A stretch of DNA of 56,016 nucleotides from DASVLX01 sp035552275 (GTDB lineage Bacteria > Actinomycetota > Actinomycetes > Mycobacteriales > Pseudonocardiaceae), in NCBI GenBank assembly GCA_035552275.1, contig DASZLR010000238.1:1-56016 (forward strand). Reading direction: 5' to 3'. Below are positions 1-7,772 of the stretch, one piece after another. The notes beneath the pieces are model-generated. The model was not told the DNA's origin. It ran no database searches and saw only the letters and a list, made by a program, of their open reading frames with translations. Made by a program: the position numbers and the translations under genes. Numbering within the stretch: the stretch's first letter is position 1; each line of letters opens with the position of its first letter.

Positions 1-144
1 GAGACCGTCACGTCGACCGAGGTCATCGAAGACCCGACGACTGTCAAGGAGTACAGCCTCGCCCATGCCGGAGCCGTCGAAGTCGCCCTGGACAAGAACC
101 GCTCGCTGGCCCTCATCAACGAGGTTGTCAAGGAAATATCATGA
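1..144 (+). CDS. C-terminal end of a DUF5753-type helix-turn-helix regulator (partial)
   Basis: Only the last 47 codons are inside the window; the reading frame is open from base 1 and stops with TGA at 142-144. The stop overlaps the ATG of the next gene (ATGA), so the two are translationally coupled. The visible residues (VKEYSLAHAGAVEVAL then SLALINEVVKEI) resemble the end of DUF5753, where a helix of the form 'Y..fd.L...AL....S..lI' closes the domain. Proteins of this kind usually carry an N-terminal XRE-type DNA-binding domain, which would lie left of the window. Adjacency to a DUF397 gene is the standard actinobacterial arrangement and is the main support for the call. Confidence 0.7.
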   Translation, partial: ETVTSTEVIEDPTTVKEYSLAHAGAVEVALDKNRSLALINEVVKEIS

Positions 145-359
145 GCACCATGGACTCCATGAACAAGACCGGCAGGCGCACCGGCTGGTTCAAGGCCAGC
201 TACACCACGAACGCCAACGCCTGTGTTGAGGTTCGCTTCGACGGCGAGTCAACGCGCCTACGGGACAGCAAGAACCCGGACGGGCCAGCCTTCGCGTTCG
301 GGTCGGCTCCATGGCGAGCGTTCCTCACCGAAGTGAGCCACGGCTCGCTCGGCAGGTGA
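141..359 (+). CDS. DUF397 domain protein, partner of the upstream regulator
   Basis: A 72-residue protein that is almost entirely one DUF397 domain: an N-terminal W-F-K-A-S-Y, a central 'ACVEVRFDGESTRLRDSKNPDGP' type core (only part quoted from the family pattern), then W-R-A-F-L. The matching family pattern is W.kSsys...CVEv......v.vRDSK.P.gp.l.f....W.aF. DUF397 proteins occur beside DUF5753 regulators and have been described as toxin/antitoxin-like or developmental regulators (the bldB/whiJ type in Streptomyces). The start is fixed by the ATGA overlap with the previous gene. Its molecular target is unknown. Confidence 0.85.
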   Translation: MSTMDSMNKTGRRTGWFKASYTTNANACVEVRFDGESTRLRDSKNPDGPAFAFGSAPWRAFLTEVSHGSLGR

Positions 360-432
360 GCCACGCGTCCGGGCAGAGACCTCATCAAGTGGGTGCCCGG
401 TCACGCAGCGCCCTGCCCGTCCCGGCGCACGC

Positions 433-438
433 TAACAT
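433..438 (+). promoter_or_regulatory. -10 box of a leaderless promoter
   Basis: TAACAT fits TAnnnT and lies 6 nt before the ATG at 445, with no ribosome-binding sequence in between. This is the spacing expected when transcription starts on the A of the start codon. No clear -35 box is seen. Confidence 0.5.
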
Positions 439-444
439 CTGTAC

Positions 445-741
445 ATGCCATGGTGGGAAGAGCTACTCGACTTTGTTGGACTCTCACGCCAGCGGATCAA
501 TGCTTTTGTCATTGTCGTTGGTGTGGTCGCGATCGTCGTGTTCGCGGCGTTGTATCGTGGGACGGGCATGATCGCCGCGATTGCGGCCGTCGCCATCGGG
601 ATCGCGCTGGCAGTCATGTCGCTGGTACTACGCGCCCAAAAAGTACCGAGCTGGATACTTTGCCTCGCTGGGATTGTTGTGGCGGCGCTTGGTACGGTGC
701 TCAGCGTAAAACTACTCGGTATCTATCACAAGGGCTCCTGA
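445..741 (+). CDS. Small membrane protein of unknown function
   Basis: A 98-residue protein with three probable hydrophobic segments (about residues 18-38, 41-62 and 68-88). The N-terminus (MPWWEELLDF) is amphipathic and the C-terminus short and basic. I recognise no family. Base composition is somewhat lower in G+C than the housekeeping genes to the right, as for the next three genes. The start is supported by a TAACAT box 6 nt upstream and no Shine-Dalgarno sequence, so the message is probably leaderless. A hairpin with a T run immediately follows the stop. Confidence 0.6.
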   Translation: MPWWEELLDFVGLSRQRINAFVIVVGVVAIVVFAALYRGTGMIAAIAAVAIGIALAVMSLVLRAQKVPSWILCLAGIVVAALGTVLSVKLLGIYHKGS

Positions 742-761
742 TCGCGGTCGAGCGATTTTTT
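740..761 (+). terminator. Rho-independent terminator after the small membrane gene
   Basis: ATCGC (741-745) and GCGAT (752-756) form a stem around a 6-nt loop, followed by a run of six T (756-761). It begins at the last base of the upstream stop codon and sits between two convergent genes. It is one of the few hairpins here with a real T tract. Confidence 0.6.
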
Positions 762-762
762 G

Positions 763-1275
763 TCAACGCAGCCACGTTTTCCCTGACAGGTCCTCATCGT
801 CATCGTCGTCAACTCTGCGACGAGCCGACCTTGGTGGTTTCGGCTCGGCTGTCGGTGGCGGCGACGGTTGTACTGGGCGAGCAGGTGCGAACTTGTTCCC
901 CATCTCATGCTGTTCGGCCAAGAACTCGTCCAGGTCTTGGCCTTCAGACGCCGCCTTGATCATCGAGCCCAATTTCGACTGGCTGTTCAGGTATGATTGC
1001 ACCAGCTCCGGCTCAGCTCGACCGGATTTAATGTCGTCCCAGGTAGTTTCGCCGCGGTCGACTCGACGCTGAAGGTCTCGCATGGCAGGCCCGGCGGCGC
1101 CAGATCGGTAATGTTCTGTTAGCGCGCGCTCCTGGGCGTCGGTCGGCGGCCTAAACTGCTCCTGAGCACGCTCGATCTCAGCAGCGACTTCGCCGCGAGC
1201 TTGATCGAACTCGGCCGAGGCGTCGGCCATCCGCTGCCGTATCGCCGCTATGGAGGCTACGAACGAACTGTTCAT
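763..1275 (-). CDS. Helical protein with acidic Pro-rich tail, type VII secretion locus
   Basis: A 170-residue protein. The ATG at 1275 is chosen because GGGAGA lies 7 nt upstream; the open frame extends further but overlaps the previous gene. The first ~130 residues are predicted helical and charged (MNSSFVASIAAIRQRMADAS), followed by a Pro-rich linker and an Arg-rich/acidic tail with a run of five Asp. No signal peptide or membrane segment is seen. It is the last of three same-strand genes with WXG100/EspC-like proteins upstream, so it is probably a cytosolic partner or substrate of type VII secretion. I recognise no family with certainty. Confidence 0.6.
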   Translation of the reverse strand: MNSSFVASIAAIRQRMADASAEFDQARGEVAAEIERAQEQFRPPTDAQERALTEHYRSGAAGPAMRDLQRRVDRGETTWDDIKSGRAEPELVQSYLNSQSKLGSMIKAASEGQDLDEFLAEQHEMGNKFAPARPVQPSPPPTAEPKPPRSARRRVDDDDDEDLSGKTWLR

Positions 1276-1298
1276 GCGATTCTCCCTTGCGATTCCCG

Positions 1299-2045
1299 TC
1301 AGACTCCCGGATTGGCTGGCCCGCCATAGGCGGCGGCCGGGACATTGACCTGAAGAGTAGGGTTGCTCGCTTTGGCTAGGTCCGTGAGCTCGTGGAACGT
1401 ATCGATTGCCACTTTCACGGTGTTGATGAAGGCCGACACAATCTTGCGAATGTTGTTGATCAGTTTGATCGCCTCCCAGACAGCCTTGGCGATCTCGAAC
1501 TCGCCCCATGCGGGAATCTCGATCGAAGCACTGGCTGAACCGAGCAGGCTGACCAGGGTCTTGATGCCCTGGAGGATAACTGTAATGGTGTCCTTGGCTT
1601 GCTCCGCCAATTGATTCATCTGGTCCCGAACAAGGAAGCAGGCGTCACGATCTTCATCCAGCGCCGCACCCCATTCGGTCATGTAACGGTAGAATCCGTC
1701 AGCCGCGTTTCCTGACCAATGCGGGTCGACCACAGCGCCATTTGACTGCCCGTAAACCGTCGATAGTCCAGACGTTAGATTTGTGTTCATGTCGTCCAGA
1801 GCCCAACCCGCGTTGTTCCAGCAGTCGCGGATACTGAGCAGTTGCCCATAGTTGCCGCCGACCCAGTCCAGCATCTCTTGCTCGATGTTCCACCCCGTGA
1901 AGTGGTCGATCAGATTGACCACGTAATGGATCATGCCGAGTGCCTGATCGATGTCGTGCTTGACTTGATCTCCGTAGCTTCCTGGTGGTTGCAGTCGCCC
2001 CGGAGGATTCATGGGATCAGTGAAGTTCGCCATATTACCCGCCAT
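1299..2045 (-). CDS. WXG100-like type VII secretion substrate
   Basis: About 248 residues. A W-S-G-N motif (HWSGNAADGF) near residue 110 followed by helices fits the WXG100/PPE-like helical hairpin of ESX substrates. A hydrophobic, glycine/alanine/serine stretch follows (LVSLLGSASASIEIPAWG), then an amphipathic helix pair to residue ~215. Two starts are possible: ATG 2045 or ATG 2033; the latter has GGCGGG 4 nt upstream and may be the true one. It is flanked by an EspC-like protein upstream and a helical protein downstream. No ESX core genes (EccC and others) are in the window, so export machinery must be encoded elsewhere. Confidence 0.65.
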   Translation of the reverse strand: MAGNMANFTDPMNPPGRLQPPGSYGDQVKHDIDQALGMIHYVVNLIDHFTGWNIEQEMLDWVGGNYGQLLSIRDCWNNAGWALDDMNTNLTSGLSTVYGQSNGAVVDPHWSGNAADGFYRYMTEWGAALDEDRDACFLVRDQMNQLAEQAKDTITVILQGIKTLVSLLGSASASIEIPAWGEFEIAKAVWEAIKLINNIRKIVSAFINTVKVAIDTFHELTDLAKASNPTLQVNVPAAAYGGPANPGV

Positions 2046-2069
2046 TCAGTGCTGGACGATTTTTGTTCA

Positions 2070-2423
2070 TCAGCTGGCTCGCGGACCGCCGCTGTTCGGT
2101 GTGCGACCGCTTGAGTATGCCTCGTCCAGCAGGGCGGCGTTCCGCTGATCTGTGTGCGTGTAGTTGCTAGCCGTCTGATCCACGGCCTTGCCGGTGTCTG
2201 CCAGTTCCGGCTGCATCCTGCCCAGAACGCCGAGCTGCCAGCTCAACAACTCGGCACAGCACCCGGCCATCGACTGCAGCAGCCCCTGCATCTCGTTCGT
2301 TTGGTTCGCATTGGCCGACAGGTACTGGGCTATTTGGCTCAGGTGGCCGGCATTGCTGTCGATCTGGCCCGAATAACCTTTGAGGTAACTCGGCTCGACA
2401 CGAAACTGACTCCCACCAGGCAT
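2070..2423 (-). CDS. EspC/WXG100-type secreted protein
   Basis: A 117-residue protein starting at ATG 2423 (MPGGSQFRVEPSYLKGYSGQ). The F-x-V-x-P-x-x-L start followed by long helices with a central 'LLSWQLGVLGRMQPEL' hinge is typical of ESX-associated EspC-like/WXG100 substrates. The open frame runs upstream to 2465, but a TATAAT box lies 6 nt before the ATG at 2423, which points to a leaderless start there. It heads the three-gene reverse-strand set ending at 763. Two adjacent cysteines (GCCAEL) are unusual for a small secreted helical protein. Function beyond the secretion class is not known. Confidence 0.7.
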   Translation of the reverse strand: MPGGSQFRVEPSYLKGYSGQIDSNAGHLSQIAQYLSANANQTNEMQGLLQSMAGCCAELLSWQLGVLGRMQPELADTGKAVDQTASNYTHTDQRNAALLDEAYSSGRTPNSGGPRAS

Positions 2424-2429
2424 ACGAAG

Positions 2430-2435
2430 ATTATA
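2430..2435 (-). promoter_or_regulatory. -10 box, leaderless promoter of the type VII gene set
   Basis: On the reverse strand a perfect TATAAT lies 6 nt before the ATG at 2423. No Shine-Dalgarno sequence is present between them. The -35 region is GC-rich and not obvious. Confidence 0.6.
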
Positions 2436-2481
2436 GCGGGTTTCCGGTCCGTCCGACTGCCACAATCAGAGAAGTACCTGG

Positions 2482-3756
2482 TCAACTAGCGCGCACGACC
2501 GGGGTGAGCACCTCGCGGCCGCCCAGGAACGGCCGCAGGGCCTCGGGCACCCGGACCGAGCCGTCCGCGAGCTGGTGGTTCTCCAGGATGGCCACGATCC
2601 ACCGGGTCGTCGCCAGGGTGCCGTTGAGGGTGGCCACGGTCTGCGGCCTGCCGTCGGCGTCTCGGTACCGGACGTTGAGCCGGCGGGCCTGGAACGTGGT
2701 GCAGTTCGAGGTCGAGGTCAGCTCGCGGTAGGTCTGCTGGGTCGGCAGCCACGCCTCGCAGTCGTACTTGCGTGCGGCGCTGGATCCGAGATCACCGGCG
2801 GCCACGTCGATCACCCGGTACGGCAGCTCGACCTTGGCCAGCATCTGCTCTTCCCAGGCCAGCAGCCGAAGATGCTCCTCGTGCGCCTGCTCGGGCGGAC
2901 AGTAGGAGAACATCTCGACCTTGTCGAACTGGTGCACGCGGATGATGCCCTTGGTGTCCTTGCCGTACGAGCCGGCCTCCCGGCGGTAGCAGGACGACCA
3001 GCCGGCGTACCGGCGCGGCCCGTCCGGCAGGTCCAGGATCTCGTCGGCGTGGTAGCCGGCGAGCGGGACCTCGGAGGTGCCGACCAGGTACAGGTCGTCG
3101 TCGCGCAGCCGGTACACCTCGGCGTCGTGCGCGCCGAGGAAACCGGTCCCGCCCATGATCTCCGGGCGGACCAGGCTCGGCGTGATCATCGGCGTGAACC
3201 CGGCCTCCAGTGCCTGGGCGATGGCCATGTTCAGCAGGGCCAGTTGCAGCTGCGCGCCGACGCCGGTGAGGAAGTAGAACCGCGCGCCGGAGACCTTGGC
3301 GCCGCGCTCGGTGTCGATGGCGGCCAGAAGTTCGCCCAGCTCAACGTGATCACGTGGGGTGAAGTTGAATTCCGGCGGCGTGCCAACGTGTTTGCGCACG
3401 ATGTAGTCGTCCTCGCCGCCGGCCGGGGCGCCGTCCTCGATCACGTTGGGCACCCGCAGGTGCGCCTGGTTCAGCTCGGCCTCGGTGCTGGCCTGCTCGG
3501 CCTCGGCCGCCTTGACCTCGGCCGCGAGTTCCTTGCCCTTGGCGATCAGCGTGGCGCGCTCGTCGCCCTTGGCCGCGCCGACCTGCTTGCCGAACCGCTT
3601 CTGCTCGGCCCGCAGCGTGTCAGCGCGGGCCACCGCGGCCCGGCGGCGCTCGTCGGCGGACAGCAGCGCGTCGACCAGCGTTTCGTCCTCGCCCCGGGCG
3701 CGCTGCGAGGCCCGCACCAAGTCCGGATTGTCGCGCAGTGTCCTCAGCTCGATCAC
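2482..3756 (-). CDS. serS: Seryl-tRNA synthetase
   Basis: A 424-residue class II aminoacyl-tRNA synthetase that charges tRNA-Ser. Residues ~1-110 form the long antiparallel coiled-coil arm that contacts the tRNA variable arm. Motif 2 is visible as 'RREAGSYGKDTKG' and motif 3 near the end as 'NGTLATTRWIVAILEN'. Length and order fit the family. Start is GTG 3756 (MIELRTLRDNPDLVR), the usual N-terminus. A TAGGCT box lies 8 nt upstream of it and no ribosome-binding site, so the message may be leaderless. The same neighbourhood (septum protein, zincin, phosphatase, pheA) is conserved in actinobacteria. Confidence 0.97.
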   Translation of the reverse strand: MIELRTLRDNPDLVRASQRARGEDETLVDALLSADERRRAAVARADTLRAEQKRFGKQVGAAKGDERATLIAKGKELAAEVKAAEAEQASTEAELNQAHLRVPNVIEDGAPAGGEDDYIVRKHVGTPPEFNFTPRDHVELGELLAAIDTERGAKVSGARFYFLTGVGAQLQLALLNMAIAQALEAGFTPMITPSLVRPEIMGGTGFLGAHDAEVYRLRDDDLYLVGTSEVPLAGYHADEILDLPDGPRRYAGWSSCYRREAGSYGKDTKGIIRVHQFDKVEMFSYCPPEQAHEEHLRLLAWEEQMLAKVELPYRVIDVAAGDLGSSAARKYDCEAWLPTQQTYRELTSTSNCTTFQARRLNVRYRDADGRPQTVATLNGTLATTRWIVAILENHQLADGSVRVPEALRPFLGGREVLTPVVRAS

Positions 3757-3764
3757 AGCAGTTC

Positions 3765-3770
3765 AGCCTA
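3765..3770 (-). promoter_or_regulatory. Putative -10 box of serS
   Basis: TAGGCT on the reverse strand, 8 nt before the GTG of serS; no Shine-Dalgarno between. Weak evidence alone, but it repeats the pattern seen at several other starts here. Confidence 0.35.
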
Positions 3771-3791
3771 GCCGCCGACGAAACCGGATTA

Positions 3792-4937
3792 TCACGAGCC
3801 GACCCGATGCGGCACGAACACCGAATGCTCGTCGGTCACCAGCCCGACCGACTCCCGCACGCCGAGCCCGACCGCCTGGTCACCGACGATCCAGACGCCC
3901 ACCGCCGGCCGGCGCCCGTCGAACTCGGGCAGCGGGTCGAACAGTTGGCAGACATGGCCTTCCTGGCCATACACACCGGCGGTCCGCGTCTCGTAGCCCG
4001 GCGCGATGATCTGGATGTTCGCGCCGTCCCGGCCCAGCTTCGGCTTGCGCACGTACTCGGTCAGCATTCCCGGCTCGTCCAGAAACGTCGGCAGCAGGTT
4101 CGGGTGCCCCGGATACATCTCCCACAGCACCGCCAGCAGCGCCTTGTCGGCCAGCAGCAGCTTCCACAGCGGCTCGATCCACAGGGTGTCCGGCAGCGCG
4201 TCGATGGCGTTGCGGCCGAACCGGTCGCCCACCACCCACTCCCACGGGTAGACCTTCGCGACCGTGCTGATCGGCGCGTCCTCCAGATCGACGAACCGGT
4301 GCAGCATCGTGTCCCAGCCGACGTCCTCGATGGCCAGCGCGACCGCGTCGCAACCGGCGTCGGCCGCGGTCTGGCCGAGATAACCGGACAGCGCCCGGTC
4401 GGCGCCGGTCGGATCCGCGCCGGACCAGGTGAAGTGCACGTTCCCCGAAGGCAGCAGTCTGGTCAGCTCGGTCCATCGAGCCACCAGCCGCCGGTGAATG
4501 TCGTTCCACTGGGCGCCATCCGGGAACACGGCGGCCCGCCACGACCACTGCGCCACGGCCGCCTCGACCAACGTGGTCGGCGCGTCGGCGTTGTACTCCA
4601 GCAGTTTCGCCGGGCCGCCGCCGTCGTAGCGGAAGTCGAACCGGCCGCACAGGTGCGGGTCGCGGCGTTTCCACGAGTCGGCCAGCGCCGGCCACGCCCA
4701 TTCGGGCAGGCCGAAGTCGCGGTACCGCTCGGTGGTGACGACCGTGTCGACCGCTTCCAGGCACATCGAGTGCAGCAGCTCGGCGTCGGCGCGCAGGGCG
4801 GCGACCTCGTCCGGTTCCAGCACGTAGTGCGCCGACTCGTCCCAGCGCGGCCGGCCACCCGGGCCGTCCGCGCTCACGCCCTGGCCCTGGATGGTCGTCC
4901 GCCAACCCATCCGGGGCCGGGAAACCTCTCGGCGCAC
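3792..4937 (-). CDS. Glutathionylspermidine synthase-like ATP-grasp protein
   Basis: A 381-residue protein of the glutathionylspermidine synthase-type ATP-grasp family (pre-ATP-grasp fold, YgiC/YjfC-like). Recognisable blocks include 'GRFDFRYDGGGPAKLLEYNADAP' (the family's D-F...P.LLE.NADTPT block, partly quoted), 'VYPWEWVVGD', and 'KPKLGRDGANI', which contains the nucleotide-binding Lys/Gly stretch. Family members ligate amines or amino acids to peptides; the actual substrate of these short homologues is unknown. The GTG start at 4937 has GAGGAG five nt upstream. It lies 20 bp after the upstream membrane-protein gene, so the two are probably co-transcribed. Confidence 0.85.
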   Translation of the reverse strand: MRREVSRPRMGWRTTIQGQGVSADGPGGRPRWDESAHYVLEPDEVAALRADAELLHSMCLEAVDTVVTTERYRDFGLPEWAWPALADSWKRRDPHLCGRFDFRYDGGGPAKLLEYNADAPTTLVEAAVAQWSWRAAVFPDGAQWNDIHRRLVARWTELTRLLPSGNVHFTWSGADPTGADRALSGYLGQTAADAGCDAVALAIEDVGWDTMLHRFVDLEDAPISTVAKVYPWEWVVGDRFGRNAIDALPDTLWIEPLWKLLLADKALLAVLWEMYPGHPNLLPTFLDEPGMLTEYVRKPKLGRDGANIQIIAPGYETRTAGVYGQEGHVCQLFDPLPEFDGRRPAVGVWIVGDQAVGLGVRESVGLVTDEHSVFVPHRVGS

Positions 4938-4957
4938 CCGATCTCCTCGCTACCTGC

Positions 4958-5701
4958 TTATCGACGGCCGCCGCTGCGACCTGTCTTGCCGCTCTTGCTG
5001 CCACTCCCGCCACCGCTGCTGCCGCCGACGCCGAAGCCACCCCGCTGGATGGTGCTGCCGGACCTGGTCTTGATCGTGGCGCGGCTGGGCGCGGTGAAGC
5101 TGCCGCCGGTGACCCGGCCGCCGGTGACGCTGCCGCCGTAGTAGTAGCGGTAGTGCTGGTACAGGCCGTTGCCGATCGGCCAGAAGATCAGCCCGTTCTG
5201 GACGTAGCCGCCGTGGCTGGTCACGTAGGAGGCGTCGCAGTACTGGTCGTTGGCCACCGTGTCGGCGCTGCTGCCGTCGGCGGCCACGCAGTTCGCGGTC
5301 ACCGTCGGCGGGTTGAGCAGGTACAGCAGGCCGGCCACCAGCGCGATCGCGACCACCACGCCAGCGATCAAGACCAGTCGCCGCCGGCCGCGGGACCGGC
5401 CCGCCGCGACGAACTGTTGCTCGCGCGCCTCTTCCTCGGCTTCCTCGGCCTGCTGGCGGGCCCGCTGCTCGGCCAGGCTGGGCGGCCGGGCGCGGGTGGT
5501 CGCCGCGTCCTGGAACCGGACGCCGCCGTGCGGGTGCGCCCACGGCTCGTCCGGAGCCGCACCGCCGGCAGGATCGGCGCCCTCGGCCGAGGTGCCGCCC
5601 TCGGCCGGGCCAGCGCCTTCGGCCGGTGCGTCGCCGAACACGCTCAGGTCCGGGGTGGGCAGCGTGTATCGCCCGTCACCGCTGTTGGTCTCGCCTGTCA
5701 T
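4958..5701 (-). CDS. Membrane-anchored Pro/Ala- and Gly-rich protein
   Basis: A 247-residue protein started at ATG 5701, with GGGAGGG 3-9 nt upstream. Residues ~1-110 are a low-complexity cytoplasmic region rich in Ala, Glu, Gly and Pro. One transmembrane segment (LVLIAGVVVAIALVAGLLYL) follows, then an extracellular part with two cysteines and many Tyr/Gly (GNGLYQHYRYYYGG), ending in a Ser/Gly/Lys tail. The topology is single-pass type II. Actinobacteria often encode such a protein directly before the glutathionylspermidine synthase-like gene, and here it is 20 bp upstream. The family has no name I can give; a role at the cell surface is inferred from topology. Confidence 0.7.
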   Translation of the reverse strand: MTGETNSGDGRYTLPTPDLSVFGDAPAEGAGPAEGGTSAEGADPAGGAAPDEPWAHPHGGVRFQDAATTRARPPSLAEQRARQQAEEAEEEAREQQFVAAGRSRGRRRLVLIAGVVVAIALVAGLLYLLNPPTVTANCVAADGSSADTVANDQYCDASYVTSHGGYVQNGLIFWPIGNGLYQHYRYYYGGSVTGGRVTGGSFTAPSRATIKTRSGSTIQRGGFGVGGSSGGGSGSKSGKTGRSGGRR

Positions 5702-5790
5702 CGGCCCTCCCGCCACACGATGTCCAGCTTGGCACAAGCCGCGCGCCCCCGGCCCTGAACTGGTCAGAGATCGGGGCATGATTGACAGCG

Positions 5791-6753
5791 ATGTCCGGCA
5801 CCTTCGACTGGCTGCGCCCGACGACCCCGACCGGCGGCACCCGCCGGTGCGTTCTGGGCGCGTTCGTCGGCGCGCTGATCGTGCTCGCCGGCAACGTGCT
5901 GCTCGGCTGGCCGATCGGGCCGTCGACGTCGGGCCAGGCCACCGACCCGGCCACCGTGGCGGCCGACGCCGCGGTCGGAGACTGTCTGATGTGGACACAG
6001 AACGGCGCCGGAGATCTGCGTGCGGTGGATTGCGGCGGGGCACATGTGTTCGAGGTGACCGGCAGCGCCGACCTGTCATCCGGCTATCCGTCAGACGCGC
6101 CGTTTCCGGACACGGCGAGCTGGCAGCGGATCACCCAGCAGAACTGCACCGGCAGCGTGACCACCTATCTGGGCCGACTGGACCCGAACGGCCGCTTCAC
6201 CGTCGGCGCGCTGAAGCCGACCGGCACCCAGTGGTCATCGGGCGACCGGACGCTGCGCTGCGGGGTGGAGATCGCCACGCTGACCGGCCTGGTGTCGGAC
6301 ACCGGCTCGGCCAAGGGCGCGGATCAGTCCACTGTGTACCCGGAGGGCACCTGCCTGGCGCTGGTGAACGGTGTGGCGGGCGGCCCTACCGACTGCGGGA
6401 ACCCGCACGCCTACGAGATCGTCGGCGTCGTGGACCTGCACCAGCGGTTCCCCGGCGGCTATCCGGCGATCGGCGATCAGCAGACCGCGCTGGCCAGCCT
6501 GTGCCCGCCGATCGCCACCAACTACACCGGCGGCGCGAACCTCGCCAGCTACGGACTGACCCTGACCTGGGACACCGTCAGCCAGGAAAGCTGGACCGCC
6601 GGCTCGCATCTGGTCAACTGCAAGGTCGGCGAGCTGGCGCCCAGCGGCCAGGCGCTGGCCTCGGTGACCAACTCGATTCGCGGCATCGGCGGCGCGGTGG
6701 CCCCACCGGCCGCGCAGCCCGGCGGCGGGGCCACGACAGCGCCAGGCGGGTGA
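5791..6753 (+). CDS. Septum-formation family membrane protein
   Basis: About 320 residues. A transmembrane segment (VLGAFVGALIVLAGNVLLGW) at residues ~20-40 is followed by two tandem extracellular repeats, ~60-150 and ~165-275. Each begins with a 'VGDCLMW'/'EGTCLAL' cysteine block, then a 'DCG..H.fEv' block, and ends with a cysteine. This is the Septum_form pattern, duplicated. The tail is Pro/Gly/Ala-rich. The ATG at 5791 is chosen; an in-frame TTG at 5782 with GGGG five nt upstream is an alternative. It overlaps neither neighbour but is followed 5 bp later by the zincin gene. The M. tuberculosis counterpart, from memory, is Rv3835. Confidence 0.8.
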   Translation: MSGTFDWLRPTTPTGGTRRCVLGAFVGALIVLAGNVLLGWPIGPSTSGQATDPATVAADAAVGDCLMWTQNGAGDLRAVDCGGAHVFEVTGSADLSSGYPSDAPFPDTASWQRITQQNCTGSVTTYLGRLDPNGRFTVGALKPTGTQWSSGDRTLRCGVEIATLTGLVSDTGSAKGADQSTVYPEGTCLALVNGVAGGPTDCGNPHAYEIVGVVDLHQRFPGGYPAIGDQQTALASLCPPIATNYTGGANLASYGLTLTWDTVSQESWTAGSHLVNCKVGELAPSGQALASVTNSIRGIGGAVAPPAAQPGGGATTAPGG

Positions 6754-6758
6754 GGATC

Positions 6759-7109
6759 ATGGCCGTCGAGATGACCATGGCGCGGTTCGAGGAACTCGTG
6801 TCGGACGCGCTGGACACCATTCCGGCCCGGTTCGCCGCGGCGATGAGCAACGTGGTGGTGCTGGTCGAGGACATCCATCCGGACAATCCACACCTGCTCG
6901 GCCTGTACCACGGCGTGTCGCTGACGAACCGCACGTCGTACTACTCCGGGGTGCTGCCGGACCGGATCACCATCTACCGCCGGCCGATCCTGCGGCTGTG
7001 CCGGACCGAGGACGACGTGGTGACGCAGGTTCGGGTCACCGTGTTGCACGAAGTCGGGCACCACTTCGGTCTGGACGACGAGACCCTGCACGAGCTGGGC
7101 TGGGGCTGA
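6759..7109 (+). CDS. Small zincin-like metallopeptidase
   Basis: A 116-residue protein of the minimal zincin family (Zincin_1). The zinc site is H-E-V-G-H-H-F-G-L-D-D near residues 97-107, an HExxHxxGxxD motif: two His and the following Asp as third ligand. No signal peptide is seen, so it should act in the cytoplasm; its substrate is unknown. The ATG at 6759 follows GAGG and lies 5 bp after the septum-protein stop, so the genes form an operon. The same pair is adjacent in mycobacteria. Family members of this size lack any other domain. Confidence 0.88.
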   Translation: MAVEMTMARFEELVSDALDTIPARFAAAMSNVVVLVEDIHPDNPHLLGLYHGVSLTNRTSYYSGVLPDRITIYRRPILRLCRTEDDVVTQVRVTVLHEVGHHFGLDDETLHELGWG

Positions 7110-7145
7110 CGCCGGTCAGAATCTTGCGGGACACCTGCCCCCGTC

Positions 7146-7772
7146 TCAGTCCAGGGTGAGGCCGGTCCATTCCAGACACCGCCAGCCGGTGGGCGAGGCC
7201 GGATCATCGTCGAGCACCACCCGGCCGGTGTTGGGCAGCAGGGCGTGCTGCACCCGGCTCAGCGACACGTTGGTGGCCAGCGTCGGCGCGACCAGCCGGA
7301 TCGCCGCGCCATGGCTGAGCACCACGACGACGCCGTGTGAGTGCCGGCCTCGGACGACGTCCCGGAGCACCCGGTGATACCGCTCGATGACCTGCTCGGC
7401 GCTCTCCCCGCCCGGCATCGGCACCCCGAGATCACCCTCGGCCCACCGGGAGAACACCGTGAAGAACGCGCGCAGCGACTCCTCGTCGGTGCGGTTGTCC
7501 AACTCGCCGACGAACACCTCCTGCACGCCGTCGATCACCTCGACGGGCAGCCCGTGCGCGGCCGCGACCGGCTCGGCGGTCTGCTGCGCCCGCACCGCGG
7601 TGCTCGCGTACACCGCGACGACCGGCTCGGTGGCCAGCGACCGCGCGAGTTCGGCGGCCTGCCGGTGACCCTCCTCGGTCAGCGGCGGACCGGGCGGCGC
7701 GGAGTCCAGGGCCATCCGCAGGTTGGACGGCGTCTCGCCATGTCTGGCCAGCACCAGCCGAAGATTCGTCAC
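7146..7772 (-). CDS. Histidine phosphatase (phosphoglycerate mutase-like)
   Basis: A 208-residue cytoplasmic protein of the histidine phosphatase superfamily. The catalytic RHGE motif is at residues ~10-13 (VLARHGETPSN), the second arginine/glutamate region is in the middle, and the second catalytic His is in 'VVVLSHGAAIRL'. These residues form the phosphohistidine pocket. The substrate cannot be told from sequence; it is unlikely to be the glycolytic mutase because the insert typical of that enzyme is missing. GTG 7772 is chosen because it overlaps the pheA stop (GTGA) and has GGGGGAGGG upstream. It is therefore coupled to pheA. Confidence 0.88.
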   Translation of the reverse strand: MTNLRLVLARHGETPSNLRMALDSAPPGPPLTEEGHRQAAELARSLATEPVVAVYASTAVRAQQTAEPVAAAHGLPVEVIDGVQEVFVGELDNRTDEESLRAFFTVFSRWAEGDLGVPMPGGESAEQVIERYHRVLRDVVRGRHSHGVVVVLSHGAAIRLVAPTLATNVSLSRVQHALLPNTGRVVLDDDPASPTGWRCLEWTGLTLD

